This document shows, piece by piece, positions 53,184 through 61,464 of a stretch of 64,000 bases of DNA. How positions within the stretch are numbered: the first letter of the stretch is position 1; each line of letters starts with the position of its first letter. The translations under genes and the position numbers were made by a program. The notes beneath the pieces were generated by a model, which saw nothing but the letters and a program-made list of their open reading frames with translations, was not told where the DNA came from and ran no database searches. The stretch is from Marinobacter salicampi (GTDB taxonomy: Bacteria > Pseudomonadota > Gammaproteobacteria > Pseudomonadales > Oleiphilaceae): assembly GCF_011074795.1 (NCBI RefSeq), contig NZ_JAAMPF010000018.1:682001-746000 (forward strand), in the 5' to 3' direction.

Positions 53184-54176
53184 TCAACCGCCGGTCATAT
53201 TCATGAAACGCAGAATCTGAACATCACCATTGGTATTGAAGTGGTGGCGTTCGGGTTTGAGGTCCATGGCGTCAACAATGGCCTGCTTGAGTTTAATGTC
53301 ATCCACCGGATGAGCCCGGAGCACCCGGCGCAGGTCTGCGGAATGCTCGTTGCCCAGGCAAAGTAGCAACCGGCCCTCTGCGGTGACGCGCACGCGGTTA
53401 CATGTGCCGCAGAAGTTGTGGGAATGGGGCGAGATGAAGCCCACCTGGACCGGGCTGTCCTGCATGCGGTAATAACGGGCGGGGCCGCCGGAATCGGTCG
53501 TTGCCGGAACCAGCGTATGGTGTCTCTGGATGATCTCGCGAACCTCATCACTGCTGCAGAAGGCTTCTTCACGATCATGCTCTGTCACCACACCCAGGGG
53601 CATCTCTTCAATAAAGCTGATATCCACTTTTTTCCGACGCGCGAATTCGATCAGCTCTGGAACTTCCTGATCATTGCGTCCTTTCATCACGACGGTGTTG
53701 AGCTTGATGCCACGGAATCCGGCTTCCCGGGCGGCGTCAATGCCGTCAAGTACCTGCGACAGACGGCCGGTGCGGGTGATGCGTTGAAATTTGTCGGGGT
53801 CCAGGGAATCCAGACTGATGTTGACCCGGTGTAAGCCTGCTTTTTTCAGGGCTTCGGCCATGTGGGGAAGCTGACTGCCATTGGTGGTCATGGCGAAATC
53901 TTTCAGACCAAAACTGCCGACTTCCTTGACCAGTTGCAGGATGTCCCTACGTACCAGAGGCTCGCCACCGGTAAGACGGATCTTTTCCGTACCCAGATCG
54001 GCAAAGGTCCGGGCCAGCCGGGCTATTTCTTCCAGGGTCAGCACCTGCTGGCGGGGCAGGAAGGTCATGTCTTCTGCCATGCAATAGACGCAACGGAAGT
54101 CACAACGGTCGGTGACCGATAGGCGGACGTAGTTGATGGTGCGTCCAAAGCGGTCGGTCAGCGGAGCTTTCGCCAT
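53184..54176 (-). CDS. moaA: GTP 3',8-cyclase MoaA (molybdenum cofactor synthesis)
   Basis: 330 residues. Radical-SAM cysteines Cys25, Cys29, Cys32 are in [15 protein letters not shown]. The C-terminal cluster [18 protein letters not shown] and the ending in Gly-Gly are MoaA hallmarks. It makes the first intermediate of molybdopterin, needed for NarG. An isolated moaA at a denitrification island suggests dedicated cofactor supply. The leader (54177-54320) is rich in short hairpins. Confidence 0.94.
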   Translation of the reverse strand: MAKAPLTDRFGRTINYVRLSVTDRCDFRCVYCMAEDMTFLPRQQVLTLEEIARLARTFADLGTEKIRLTGGEPLVRRDILQLVKEVGSFGLKDFAMTTNGSQLPHMAEALKKAGLHRVNISLDSLDPDKFQRITRTGRLSQVLDGIDAAREAGFRGIKLNTVVMKGRNDQEVPELIEFARRKKVDISFIEEMPLGVVTEHDREEAFCSSDEVREIIQRHHTLVPATTDSGGPARYYRMQDSPVQVGFISPHSHNFCGTCNRVRVTAEGRLLLCLGNEHSADLRRVLRAHPVDDIKLKQAIVDAMDLKPERHHFNTNGDVQILRFMNMTGG

Positions 54177-54317
54177 GCCGGGGCTTTTCCCTTTTCAGGT
54201 GGAGTTACTTCACTATCTCAGAAGGCTGACGCGGAGTCGATACCTCTGGGGGAGTAGACCCAGTTTCAACCTTGCCATGCCGCATGGGGTGACGCCTCCA
54301 GCTGGCGTCAATCGAAC

Positions 54318-54347
54318 ACAAAAAAGGGGCGCCATGTTTGGCGCCCC
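54318..54347 (-). terminator. Rho-independent terminator of norZ
   Basis: GGGGCGCCA and TGGCGCCCC pair over a four-base loop, with an A run at 54320-54325 that is a T run on the norZ strand. It lies 23 bp beyond the norZ stop. Confidence 0.9.
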
Positions 54348-54369
54348 TTCTCGTTGGTTAGGTTCAGGT

Positions 54370-56655
54370 TCAGACAATCTGCGTGATTACCTCCTCAGAG
54401 GCGTCAGTCTCGGGGCCCAGTTCAGGGAAGAAGACTCCCTTGACCACCTGCCAGGCCACGGCCAGGGCGCCGATGATGAAGACCACGTCGCCGAAAGTCC
54501 GGACCCAGCGCAGGGTCTGGAGCAGTTCGGACTGCATGAAGCCTTCACTACGGGCGTACCACAGGCCTTCGCTGGCGCTGGCGGCGAACTGGATCAGGCC
54601 GATCGGCAGCAAGCTGGTGAACAGCATCAGCACCAGGCCGGCATTAAGCCACCAGAATCCAACTTTCATCACACGCTCATCGAACCGGATCCGTGGCTGG
54701 ATATAGCGCAGGATCAGCAAAACGAAGCCCAGGGCGAGGAAGCCGTAGACACCGAACAGGGCCGCGTGGGCGTGGGTCGGCGTCGTGTTCAGACCCTGGA
54801 TGTAGTAGAGCGCGATCGGCGGGTTGATCATGAAGCCGAGTACACCGGCGCCAAGCATGTTCCAGAAGGCAACAGCGACGAAGAACATCAGCGGCCAGCG
54901 CACATTTTCCATCCAGGGCGCGCGGGACTTCAGGCGCCAGTTTTCCCAGGCTTCATAGCCCAGTACCACCAGGGGCACCACTTCCAGGGCGCTGAAGGTA
55001 GCGCCCACGGCCATGATCGGTGTGGTGGTACCTGAGAAGTACAGGTGGTGGAAGGTTCCGGGGATACCGCCGAGCATGAACAGGGAGGCGGAAGCCAGGC
55101 TGGCTGCGGTGGCAGTGGTCCGGGAGACCAGGCCCATGGAGCAGAAGATCAGAGCCAGGGCAGCGGTCGCGAACACTTCAAAGAAGCCTTCAACCCACAG
55201 ATGCACGATCCACCAGCGCCAGTACTCCATGACTGAGAGGTGGGTGCGCTCGCCGTAGAAGAAGCCGGCGCCGTAGAACAGACCGATGGCGACCACCGAG
55301 GCGGTCAGAAGCGCCAGCAGGTTTTTATCACCAGGCTGTTTCAGGGCAGGGCCGATACCGCGCATCATCAACACCAGCCAGAAGACGATGCCGAGGAACT
55401 TGCCGATCTGCCAGAAGCGCCCCAGGTCAACGTACTCGTAGCCCTGATGGCCGAACCAGAAGCTGAGGTTCGCAGGCATGATCTGGTTGATGGCAAAGAA
55501 GTTACCGATGAATGAGCCGCCAACTACGGCTACCAATGCCCAGAACAGGATATCCACGCCGATTTTCTGGAACTTGGGATCCTTGCCGCCATTGATGATC
55601 GGAGCCAGGAACAGGCCGGCGGCGAGAAAACCGGTCGCAATCCAGAACATGGCCGCCTGAATGTGCCAGGTACGGACCAGGGAGTAGGGCAGCCACTTGG
55701 AAGTCTCGATACCATAGAAACCCTGGCCTTCGACAGTGTAGTGCGCAGTAAAACCACCTAGAAAAACCTGGAGAATGAACAGGCCGATCACCAGCAGCAG
55801 GTATTTACCCAGGGCACGCTGGGAAGGGGTAATGTCGAAGGTAGTCAGGGGATCTCGCAGCGGTGTAGCCACTTCTTCTTCGTGCTCACGACGGAGAAAG
55901 GCCCAGGCCCAGATCAGGCCACCAACGCCGGCAATCAGCAAGATGATACTGATCAGTGACCACATAATGTTCTCGGCGGTGGGCACATTGTCGATCAGCG
56001 GCTCGTGTGGCCAGTTGTTGGTGTAGGTTGCGCCACCTTCGGTGCGCTCAGTGGCCGCCGCCCAGGCGGTCCAGAAGAAGAACTGCGTCATCTTTTCACG
56101 GCGCTCTGCATTGGGCAGGGTGCCTTCCTTCATGGCGTAGTTCTCGCGAGTGTTCTGCAGTGTCAGGTCATCGCCAAAAAGCCGGTCATAGTAGTCAGCG
56201 GTTTCGGCGATGGCCTGGGTACGACGCTCTGACAGCACCACGGTGGACGTGGCCTCGTCATAGCTGTTGGTACGGTATTCGGTCTTTAACTGGTATTGCA
56301 GGGCGTTCTGACGCTCACCATCGAGCTCGTGGTAGGTCTTACCGTAGGTTTCCTGGGCTGCAATTTCCAGCCAGGCCATCAGCTCCCGGTGCAGCCAGTC
56401 CGCAGTCCAGTCGGGAGCCTGGTAGGCACCGTGACCCCAGATTGAACCCAGTTGCATGCCGCCAACGGATTGCCAGGCGGTCTGACCGTCCAAAATGGTT
56501 TCCTCGGTCATCAGTTCTTCGCCATTCGTGCTGACCACATGGTCCGGAATAGGCGGCGCTGACCGGTATACTTCGGCGCCGAAGTACCCGAGCAGGGTAA
56601 AGGTGATCCCTACGATGGCGATCAGTATGAACCATAGCTTCTTGTATTCACCCAT
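54370..56655 (-). CDS. norZ: Quinol-dependent nitric oxide reductase NorZ (qNor)
   Basis: 761 residues from ATG 56655 (GGGGAGAAAC upstream). The N-terminal extension fused to the NorB-like core is the single-subunit quinol-type form: an early helix, then the periplasmic part with WGHGAYQAPDWTADWLHREL. The 12-helix core holds haem/FeB histidines in RTWHIQAAMFWIATG, HLWVEGFFEVFATAALALIF, and GTFHHLYFSG. It reduces NO to N2O with electrons from quinol. Preceded by an overlapping 49-codon ORF and an NsrR-like operator. Confidence 0.94.
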   Translation of the reverse strand: MGEYKKLWFILIAIVGITFTLLGYFGAEVYRSAPPIPDHVVSTNGEELMTEETILDGQTAWQSVGGMQLGSIWGHGAYQAPDWTADWLHRELMAWLEIAAQETYGKTYHELDGERQNALQYQLKTEYRTNSYDEATSTVVLSERRTQAIAETADYYDRLFGDDLTLQNTRENYAMKEGTLPNAERREKMTQFFFWTAWAAATERTEGGATYTNNWPHEPLIDNVPTAENIMWSLISIILLIAGVGGLIWAWAFLRREHEEEVATPLRDPLTTFDITPSQRALGKYLLLVIGLFILQVFLGGFTAHYTVEGQGFYGIETSKWLPYSLVRTWHIQAAMFWIATGFLAAGLFLAPIINGGKDPKFQKIGVDILFWALVAVVGGSFIGNFFAINQIMPANLSFWFGHQGYEYVDLGRFWQIGKFLGIVFWLVLMMRGIGPALKQPGDKNLLALLTASVVAIGLFYGAGFFYGERTHLSVMEYWRWWIVHLWVEGFFEVFATAALALIFCSMGLVSRTTATAASLASASLFMLGGIPGTFHHLYFSGTTTPIMAVGATFSALEVVPLVVLGYEAWENWRLKSRAPWMENVRWPLMFFVAVAFWNMLGAGVLGFMINPPIALYYIQGLNTTPTHAHAALFGVYGFLALGFVLLILRYIQPRIRFDERVMKVGFWWLNAGLVLMLFTSLLPIGLIQFAASASEGLWYARSEGFMQSELLQTLRWVRTFGDVVFIIGALAVAWQVVKGVFFPELGPETDASEEVITQIV

Positions 56656-56797
56656 GGTTGTTTCTCCCCATGCGGCTGTCGGTGCGGCCGTAGACGGCAT
56701 TTTCGTTGTGAATCTGGTCCATCAGGTGGTGAGGCACCCCCGCGGTGCCTGGCAGGGTCCGGGCAGGATGCCCGGGAGGTCGGTTTACTGCTTTCAT
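56648..56797 (-). CDS. Possible 49-residue leader ORF overlapping the norZ start
   Basis: Starts at ATG 56797 behind a strong AGAGGAAAA site and ends with TGA eight bases into norZ, an arrangement that favours translational coupling. It begins MKAVNRPPGHPARTLPG and ends RNNHG, with two adjacent His and no signal or membrane segment. Third codon positions are GC-rich (about 70 percent), like neighbouring genes. I recognise no family. It could be a real small protein, a leader peptide regulating norZ, or chance. Confidence 0.5.
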   Translation of the reverse strand: MKAVNRPPGHPARTLPGTAGVPHHLMDQIHNENAVYGRTDSRMGRNNHG

Positions 56798-56884
56798 GGG
56801 TTTTCCTCTCTCGGCGCGCCCGTGTGCTTGATTCCACAGGCCGATGCTCTCTTAAACTCACGGTAATGTTACGACCAAAGAAAG

Positions 56885-56907
56885 AAGATGTATAGAAAAT
56901 GAATCAA
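56885..56907 (-). promoter_or_regulatory. NsrR-like operator upstream of norZ
   Basis: AAGATGTATAG, one base, AAATGAATCAA: 17 of 22 matches to the NsrR inverted repeat. It lies about 88 bp before the leader ORF and about 230 bp before norZ, in a gap that also contains the 57025 site. Between the two sites (56908-57024) I see no gene. Confidence 0.55.
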
Positions 56908-57024
56908 TAAAATAATGGGTAGAGAATATGTACCCCAAAAGGGGTAAGAGGTCTTGCTATCTTTTGTACAGACTAGTTTTTTTAGTTTTATAACTTGCGA
57001 TCTGCAATTAATGACTCTATCTTA

Positions 57025-57047
57025 AAGATGTATTTAAAATATTTATG
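57025..57047 (+). promoter_or_regulatory. NsrR-like operator upstream of the 71-residue protein
   Basis: AAGATGTATTT is a perfect NsrR half-site, followed by one base and AAATATTTATG; 18 of 22 matches overall. It ends ten bases before the ATG at 57057, so it would overlap the leader and ribosome site. Confidence 0.55.
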
Positions 57048-57056
57048 AGGTGAGAT

Positions 57057-57272
57057 ATGAGTCTGCTTCTCAGAATGTCGAACAGGTCCCTACTGGTCTG
57101 CGTGGTTGCCTTGGTGGTGTCTATTCTGCTGGCTTATCCATACGCTGACCTTCTCTCCATGCCGGCCCAGATCGCATCGCACATTGCCACCCTGGTTTTT
57201 GCCACCGGTATCAAGATTTCCTATGTTGCCCGGCTGGTCTCGCTAAAGTCTCTCGGGCTGCCGGTACATTAA
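57057..57272 (+). CDS. Small inner-membrane protein of unknown function
   Basis: 71 residues with two predicted helices (about 10-30 and 38-58). It begins MSLLLRMSNRSLLVCVVALV; the C terminus is KSLGLPVH. A GAGGTGAG ribosome site precedes the ATG. It is divergent from norZ and in a run with a YbaN-like protein and NsrR. Family not recognised. Confidence 0.72.
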   Translation: MSLLLRMSNRSLLVCVVALVVSILLAYPYADLLSMPAQIASHIATLVFATGIKISYVARLVSLKSLGLPVH

Positions 57273-57352
57273 TGTAGAATAGGGTCAGGACAGCAGGCGT
57301 AACGGATGAGTGAGGGTTCTGCCCGCCAGGTCGGGTTTGAGGAAGGCCAGCT

Positions 57353-57736
57353 ATGAGCGATACATCTGGTGAGTATGGGCAGGTCAGACCGGGCTACCAG
57401 TGTCTGGCGTACATCAGCGTTGCCCTTGCCATGCTCGGGGCAGCGTTGCCGCTGTTGCCGACCACACCCTTCCTGTTAGTAGCGGCCTGGGCGGCTCAAC
57501 GGGGTTCGCCAAGGGTTGCAGCCTGGCTGGCGCGCCATGGATTGTTCGGACCCATGCTTGAGGATTGGCGTGAGCGGGGTGCTGTGTCGGTCACTGCGAA
57601 AGGGCTGGCCTGTATCCTGATGGCAACAAGCCTCGCCGTCGTGTGGCTTACCTCGGGTTCGGTCTGGCTGGTGAGCGGACTCGGTGTGCTGTTCTGCCTG
57701 GTGGCCGGCTTTTTGTTGACACGGCCGTCCCGGTAA
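57353..57736 (+). CDS. YbaN/DUF454 family membrane protein
   Basis: 127 residues with about four hydrophobic helices. The DUF454 motif GAALPLLPTTPFLLVAAWA is clear, followed by RGSPRVAAWLARHGLFGPML and WRERGAVSVTAKG. Function unknown; in many bacteria the family neighbours redox or regulator genes. It precedes nsrR by 39 bp on the same strand and is probably co-transcribed. Confidence 0.85.
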   Translation: MSDTSGEYGQVRPGYQCLAYISVALAMLGAALPLLPTTPFLLVAAWAAQRGSPRVAAWLARHGLFGPMLEDWRERGAVSVTAKGLACILMATSLAVVWLTSGSVWLVSGLGVLFCLVAGFLLTRPSR

Positions 57737-57775
57737 GCCCGGGGCTTTGCTGGTTTGCTGTAACGGAGAATGTAA

Positions 57776-58213
57776 ATGCAGATAACGCGCTATACGGATT
57801 ACTCCCTGCGGGTACTGATGTACCTCGCGGTACAGGGAGACCGTTTGGCCACCATCCGTGAGATTGCGGAAAGCTATGACATTTCCCGCAACCATCTGAT
57901 GAAGGTGGTGCACCAGCTCAACCGCAAGGGCTACATCGAGACGGTACGTGGCAAGAATGGCGGGCTCCGGCTTCACCTGAAACCCGCGGACATAAACCTG
58001 GGGGTGGTCATGCGGGAAACCGAGCCCGATTTTGAGCTGGTGGAGTGCTTCTCTTCGAAGAACAAGTGCAACATCACTCCGGTATGCAATCTCAAACACG
58101 TCATTGCCGAGGCGCTGCAGTCCTTTCTAAACACCCTGGATCAGTACACCCTGGAGGACCTGCTGCCGGAAAAGAACCGGCCCCAGTTGATGCGGATTCT
58201 CCAGATCGTCTGA
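57776..58213 (+). CDS. nsrR: NO-sensing repressor NsrR (copy 2)
   Basis: 145 residues, Rrf2 family. MQITRYTDYSLRVLMYLAV, SRNHLMKVVHQLNRKGYIE and VRGKNGGLRL match NsrR. The Fe-S cysteines are in ECFSSKNKCNITPVC; the following CNLKHVIAEALQSFLNTLDQ pattern also resembles E. coli NsrR. Close in sequence to the copy at 31218. Its position two genes from norZ fits control of NO reduction. Confidence 0.9.
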   Translation: MQITRYTDYSLRVLMYLAVQGDRLATIREIAESYDISRNHLMKVVHQLNRKGYIETVRGKNGGLRLHLKPADINLGVVMRETEPDFELVECFSSKNKCNITPVCNLKHVIAEALQSFLNTLDQYTLEDLLPEKNRPQLMRILQIV

Positions 58214-58220
58214 CTCTTCC

Positions 58221-59294
58221 TCAGGCTGCCTCGAGTCGCATGCGCACCTTGTCAGGCAGCGAGAACTTGAGGATACGCTGGAGTACAGTGCTGTACTGCT
58301 TCCGGAAAGTACCGGAGTTGTAATGAATGCCATGCTTTTCACAGACTGCCTGCACCCGGGGTGAAATCTCGCGATAACGGTGGGCCGGCAGGTCCGGGAA
58401 TACGTGGTGCTCTATCTGATAGCTCAGGTGCCCGCTGAGCACGTGCATCCAGTTGGGTCCGGTAAAGTTGCTTGAACCGGTCAACTGGCGCAGATACCAG
58501 TGGCCCTTGCTTTCGTTTTCACACTCGGCCTCGCTGAAGGTTTCCGCGTCCTGGGTAAAGTGGCCGCAGAAAATGACGGTGGATGACCAGAGGTTGCGGA
58601 TCAGATTGGCGCCGATATTACCGACCAGCACAATGGGGGCCACGGGCAAAGTTACCACCGGAAAGAACACATAGTCCTTGAAGGCCTGGCGGCCGCCCTT
58701 GCGGAAGAATTCCTTCAGGAAGCCTTTCTTCTCTGCCAGACTGATCTCACCGCGACGCACCCGCTCGAACTCCAGTTCATGCAGGCCAACACCCCATTGG
58801 AAAAAGCTGCTCAGCAGAACATAGTTCGCGAACTGGAGGGTATGGGCAGGTTTCCAGCGGCGGTCATCACTCAGCCGAAGCAGGGCATAACCGTAGTCCC
58901 GGTCCTTGCCAATGATGTTGGTGTAAGTGTGGTGCTCGTAGTTGTGGGTACGGCGCCAGGAGTCCCCGGTGCAGGCAGTGTCCCACTCATAGGTCTGGGA
59001 ATGCAGCGACGGGTCGTTCATCCAGTCGTACTGGCCGTGCATGACATTATGGCCAATTTCCATGTTTTCCAGAATCTTGGACAGCCCCAGGCTGGCCACA
59101 GCCGCCACGAATACCGGCGGTATGAAACCAAAAGGCATCATCACGCGGCCGCCCACCTCAAGGGAACGGTGGAGACGGACGATCTTTCGGATGTAGTTGG
59201 CGTCCCGTTCGCCCAGGTCCGCAAGAACGTCCTGGCGAATGGCATTGAGATCCTGTTCGAGTTCGTTCAGTTGTGCTTCGTTCAGTTTTTTCAT
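58221..59294 (-). CDS. Membrane fatty acid desaturase (DesB-like)
   Basis: 357 residues. Histidine boxes: GHNVMHGQYDWM, THNYEHHTYTN and IEHHVFPDLPAHRY, the di-iron ligands. Membrane helices are at about 50-75 and 200-235. It introduces double bonds into acyl chains, probably of acyl-CoA, using O2. It is 108 bp downstream of the reductase gene on the same strand, in a DesT-DesC-DesB-like arrangement as in Pseudomonas aeruginosa PA4888-PA4890. Confidence 0.9.
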   Translation of the reverse strand: MKKLNEAQLNELEQDLNAIRQDVLADLGERDANYIRKIVRLHRSLEVGGRVMMPFGFIPPVFVAAVASLGLSKILENMEIGHNVMHGQYDWMNDPSLHSQTYEWDTACTGDSWRRTHNYEHHTYTNIIGKDRDYGYALLRLSDDRRWKPAHTLQFANYVLLSSFFQWGVGLHELEFERVRRGEISLAEKKGFLKEFFRKGGRQAFKDYVFFPVVTLPVAPIVLVGNIGANLIRNLWSSTVIFCGHFTQDAETFSEAECENESKGHWYLRQLTGSSNFTGPNWMHVLSGHLSYQIEHHVFPDLPAHRYREISPRVQAVCEKHGIHYNSGTFRKQYSTVLQRILKFSLPDKVRMRLEAA

Positions 59295-59402
59295 GGTTCA
59301 ACTCCCTGTCCCGGACTGTTCGATGATTAGTAGCCGGGAAGTCAGATAGAGAATATGGTGCTGAGGGCTGCCGGAGGCGACTTTACAGTCGCCGGACGAG
59401 CC

Positions 59403-60506
59403 TCACAGCTCAATGGTGACCGGCCCCTGGGGTACGGAAATACACAGCTGAATGGTCTCTTCGCCCGGGCCGGATGCCTGTCCGGTCAGACGGTTTACCA
59501 CCGTGCCACTGGCTTTCTTACAGCTGCACTGGTGGCAGATGCCCATGCGACAGCCATAGCGGGGAGACAGATTGGCCGCCTCGGCAATTTCCAGCAGTGG
59601 CGCATCACCCTCGGAGGTGACCCCGGTATTGCTGCGGCTGAAGGTGACTTCGCCGCCCAGGTCGTCGGAGGCCAGCGCGGCCTTGGGCACCGAGAAGAAC
59701 GTACTGTGGATGCGGTCCTTTCTGATATTGCGCTGGCCCAGCAGCTCCTGGGCCAGGTCCATCAGCCCCTGAGGACCGCACAGGTAACAGCGGCGTTCGT
59801 CAATGCCGGCCACGCCATCAAGATGGGTGCTACTTAGAAATTGCGGCGTTGCGCTTTCATTGGTTGCCACTATTTCCAGGGTCAGGGCGAGCCAGCTCTG
59901 GCGCAGGTCATAAAGCTTCCGGGCCCCGATGATGTCGGCCTGGGTCCGGACAAAGTAGAGCAGGGTCACCGGAGCGCTGTATTCGGAGGCTGCCAGGGTT
60001 TCAAGCTGGCTCAGCACCGGTGTGATGCCACTGCCACCGGCTATGTAAAGCGCCGGCTCCTGATCCTCGGGCACTCGGAAATCGCCGAAGGCATCGCCCA
60101 CGCCAACAACGTCGCCGACCTGAAGGTTGTCGTGTATCCAGTTTGTCACCAGGCCACCAGGCAGTCGCTTGATGGTGAGCGTAACGGTGCCGTCGCTATG
60201 CCACTGCCGCGGTGAACTGGAAAGACTGAAGGTGCGGTTGCGTCTGATACCATCGATGTCCACGCCAATATTGACGTGCTGGCCTGCCTCGAAGCCAGCC
60301 CAGCGGGAGGCGGGCTCCAGCAGAAAAGTCTTGGTATCTACGGTTTCGTCGGTCACGGACCTGACCCGGGCCGGTACGTACTGGCGCACCCACATCGGGT
60401 TGAGCTTCTCCAGCAGCGGGTCAAAAAAGGCAGCCGGATCTTCCCGATTAAAAAGCTGCTTGCCCAGCCACCGCAGTGAAGGATTCTGTTCGAGTAATGA
60501 CAGCAT
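59403..60506 (-). CDS. Flavodoxin/ferredoxin reductase for desaturase (DesC-like)
   Basis: 367 residues from ATG 60506, behind GGGGAGAG; the ATG at 60521 would precede that site and is unlikely. FAD/NAD(P)H domain with TFSLSSSPRQ and YIAGGSGITPVLSQLE. C-terminal plant-type [2Fe-2S] cysteines in YGCRMGICHQCSCKK and a last one in QLCISVPQG. It supplies electrons to the desaturase. Two DesT-like operators lie immediately upstream. Confidence 0.9.
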   Translation of the reverse strand: MLSLLEQNPSLRWLGKQLFNREDPAAFFDPLLEKLNPMWVRQYVPARVRSVTDETVDTKTFLLEPASRWAGFEAGQHVNIGVDIDGIRRNRTFSLSSSPRQWHSDGTVTLTIKRLPGGLVTNWIHDNLQVGDVVGVGDAFGDFRVPEDQEPALYIAGGSGITPVLSQLETLAASEYSAPVTLLYFVRTQADIIGARKLYDLRQSWLALTLEIVATNESATPQFLSSTHLDGVAGIDERRCYLCGPQGLMDLAQELLGQRNIRKDRIHSTFFSVPKAALASDDLGGEVTFSRSNTGVTSEGDAPLLEIAEAANLSPRYGCRMGICHQCSCKKASGTVVNRLTGQASGPGEETIQLCISVPQGPVTIEL

Positions 60507-60521
60507 GGTTTCTCTCCCCAT

Positions 60522-60537
60522 GTGTACAAGTGTTCAC
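60522..60537 (-). promoter_or_regulatory. DesT-like operator 1
   Basis: GTGTACAAGTGTTCAC, a near-palindrome of the form GTGnACA-N2-TGTnCAC. It is 16 bp upstream of the reductase start and 21 bp (two helical turns) from operator 2. Confidence 0.6.
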
Positions 60538-60542
60538 TAGAT

Positions 60543-60558
60543 GTGAACGAATGTACAC
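60543..60558 (-). promoter_or_regulatory. DesT-like operator 2
   Basis: GTGAACGAATGTACAC, the same motif with one changed base in the left arm. Start-to-start distance to operator 1 is 21 bp, placing both on the same face of the helix. Confidence 0.6.
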
Positions 60559-60624
60559 AAGACGATGTGGGGCTGTCAATAAGGAGTATCCTGCGTGATT
60601 GCTGAGATTAACCGATTGAATGTC

Positions 60625-60638
60625 ATGATATTGGTCAA
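60625..60638 (-). promoter_or_regulatory. ANR/FNR-like box in the desaturase promoter region
   Basis: ATGAT-ATTG-GTCAA has one mismatch to TTGAT-N4-RTCAA. It lies about 120 bp upstream of the reductase start and 175 bp upstream of desT. No gene is seen elsewhere in the 305 bp gap. Confidence 0.35.
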
Positions 60639-60728
60639 CAAACGTTCTTTCAGAGCTATCTTGTCCAGCCGTGCGGCCAATTTACTGGCCTGAAATGACT
60701 GCTTTTCGCTCCGTTCTACGGAAAATAT

Positions 60729-60745
60729 GTGTACACTTGTTTCAC
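60729..60745 (+). promoter_or_regulatory. Related imperfect operator before desT
   Basis: GTGTACACTTGTTTCAC resembles the two DesT-like operators but has one extra base between arms. It lies about 70 bp upstream of desT and may give autoregulation. Confidence 0.35.
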
Positions 60746-60811
60746 AAATTTCTGTGACGCGGGTGCGTTTATGCTGCCCGGCTCCCGGTACAACCTGCGA
60801 CAGTGACGGTT

Positions 60812-61444
60812 ATGGCTGAGAAGAGACGACGCAAGCCCGGCGAAACGAGGGGCAAACTTATGGAGGCAGCTCTGGCCCTGGTAGGTCGTGGCCGGCACTT
60901 TGCCAGCCTGGGCATTCGGGAAGTAACCCGCGAGGCCGGGGTGGTGCCCACCTCCTTCTATCGCCACTTCCGGAACATGGACGATCTGGGCCTGCAGCTG
61001 GTGGATGAGCTGGGGTTGGTTCTAAGGAAAATGATGCGTGAAGCCCGGGGTAATGCCCTTCAGGCAGACAAGCTGATGGAGGAGTCAGTCGCCATTTTCG
61101 TCAATCATGTTCAGGCTAACCGAAGCTTTTTCTTCTTCATGGCCCAGGGCCTGGCAGGCGAGAGCCGGGCCGTACAGGAAGGTATTCGAAGTGAGATGCG
61201 TTTTTTTGCCAGCGAACTGGCCAATGACCTGCGCCGCATGCAGCTGGCCGGTCACCTGAGCGACGGTGACCTTGACCTGACCTGTGACCTGGCGGTCCGC
61301 AGTGTCGCTTTCAGCCTTACGGATCTGCTAGGCATCGCCCCCGACGACGAATTCCAGATCGAACAGGTGCGGATCCGGACAACCCGTTTCCTGCAGCTTA
61401 TCTTCGTGGGCGCTGCCCACTGGAAAAGCCAGGACCGGGCCTGA
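60812..61444 (+). CDS. desT: TetR-family regulator DesT-like
   Basis: 210 residues from ATG 60812; GTG 60803 is an alternative and neither has a good ribosome site. TetR HTH: GKLMEAALALVGRGRHFASL then IREVTREAGVVPTSFYRHF. The ligand domain has FVNHVQANRSFFFFMAQGLAG. DesT senses the ratio of saturated to unsaturated acyl-CoA and represses desBC. It is divergent from the reductase/desaturase genes. Confidence 0.87.
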   Translation: MAEKRRRKPGETRGKLMEAALALVGRGRHFASLGIREVTREAGVVPTSFYRHFRNMDDLGLQLVDELGLVLRKMMREARGNALQADKLMEESVAIFVNHVQANRSFFFFMAQGLAGESRAVQEGIRSEMRFFASELANDLRRMQLAGHLSDGDLDLTCDLAVRSVAFSLTDLLGIAPDDEFQIEQVRIRTTRFLQLIFVGAAHWKSQDRA

Positions 61445-61464
61445 ACCCGGGCCCTTGCCTTACG

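Noticed and set aside
54318..54347. The GGGGCGCCA palindrome as an operator
   Set aside because: The adjacent A run and position just past norZ make it an ordinary terminator.
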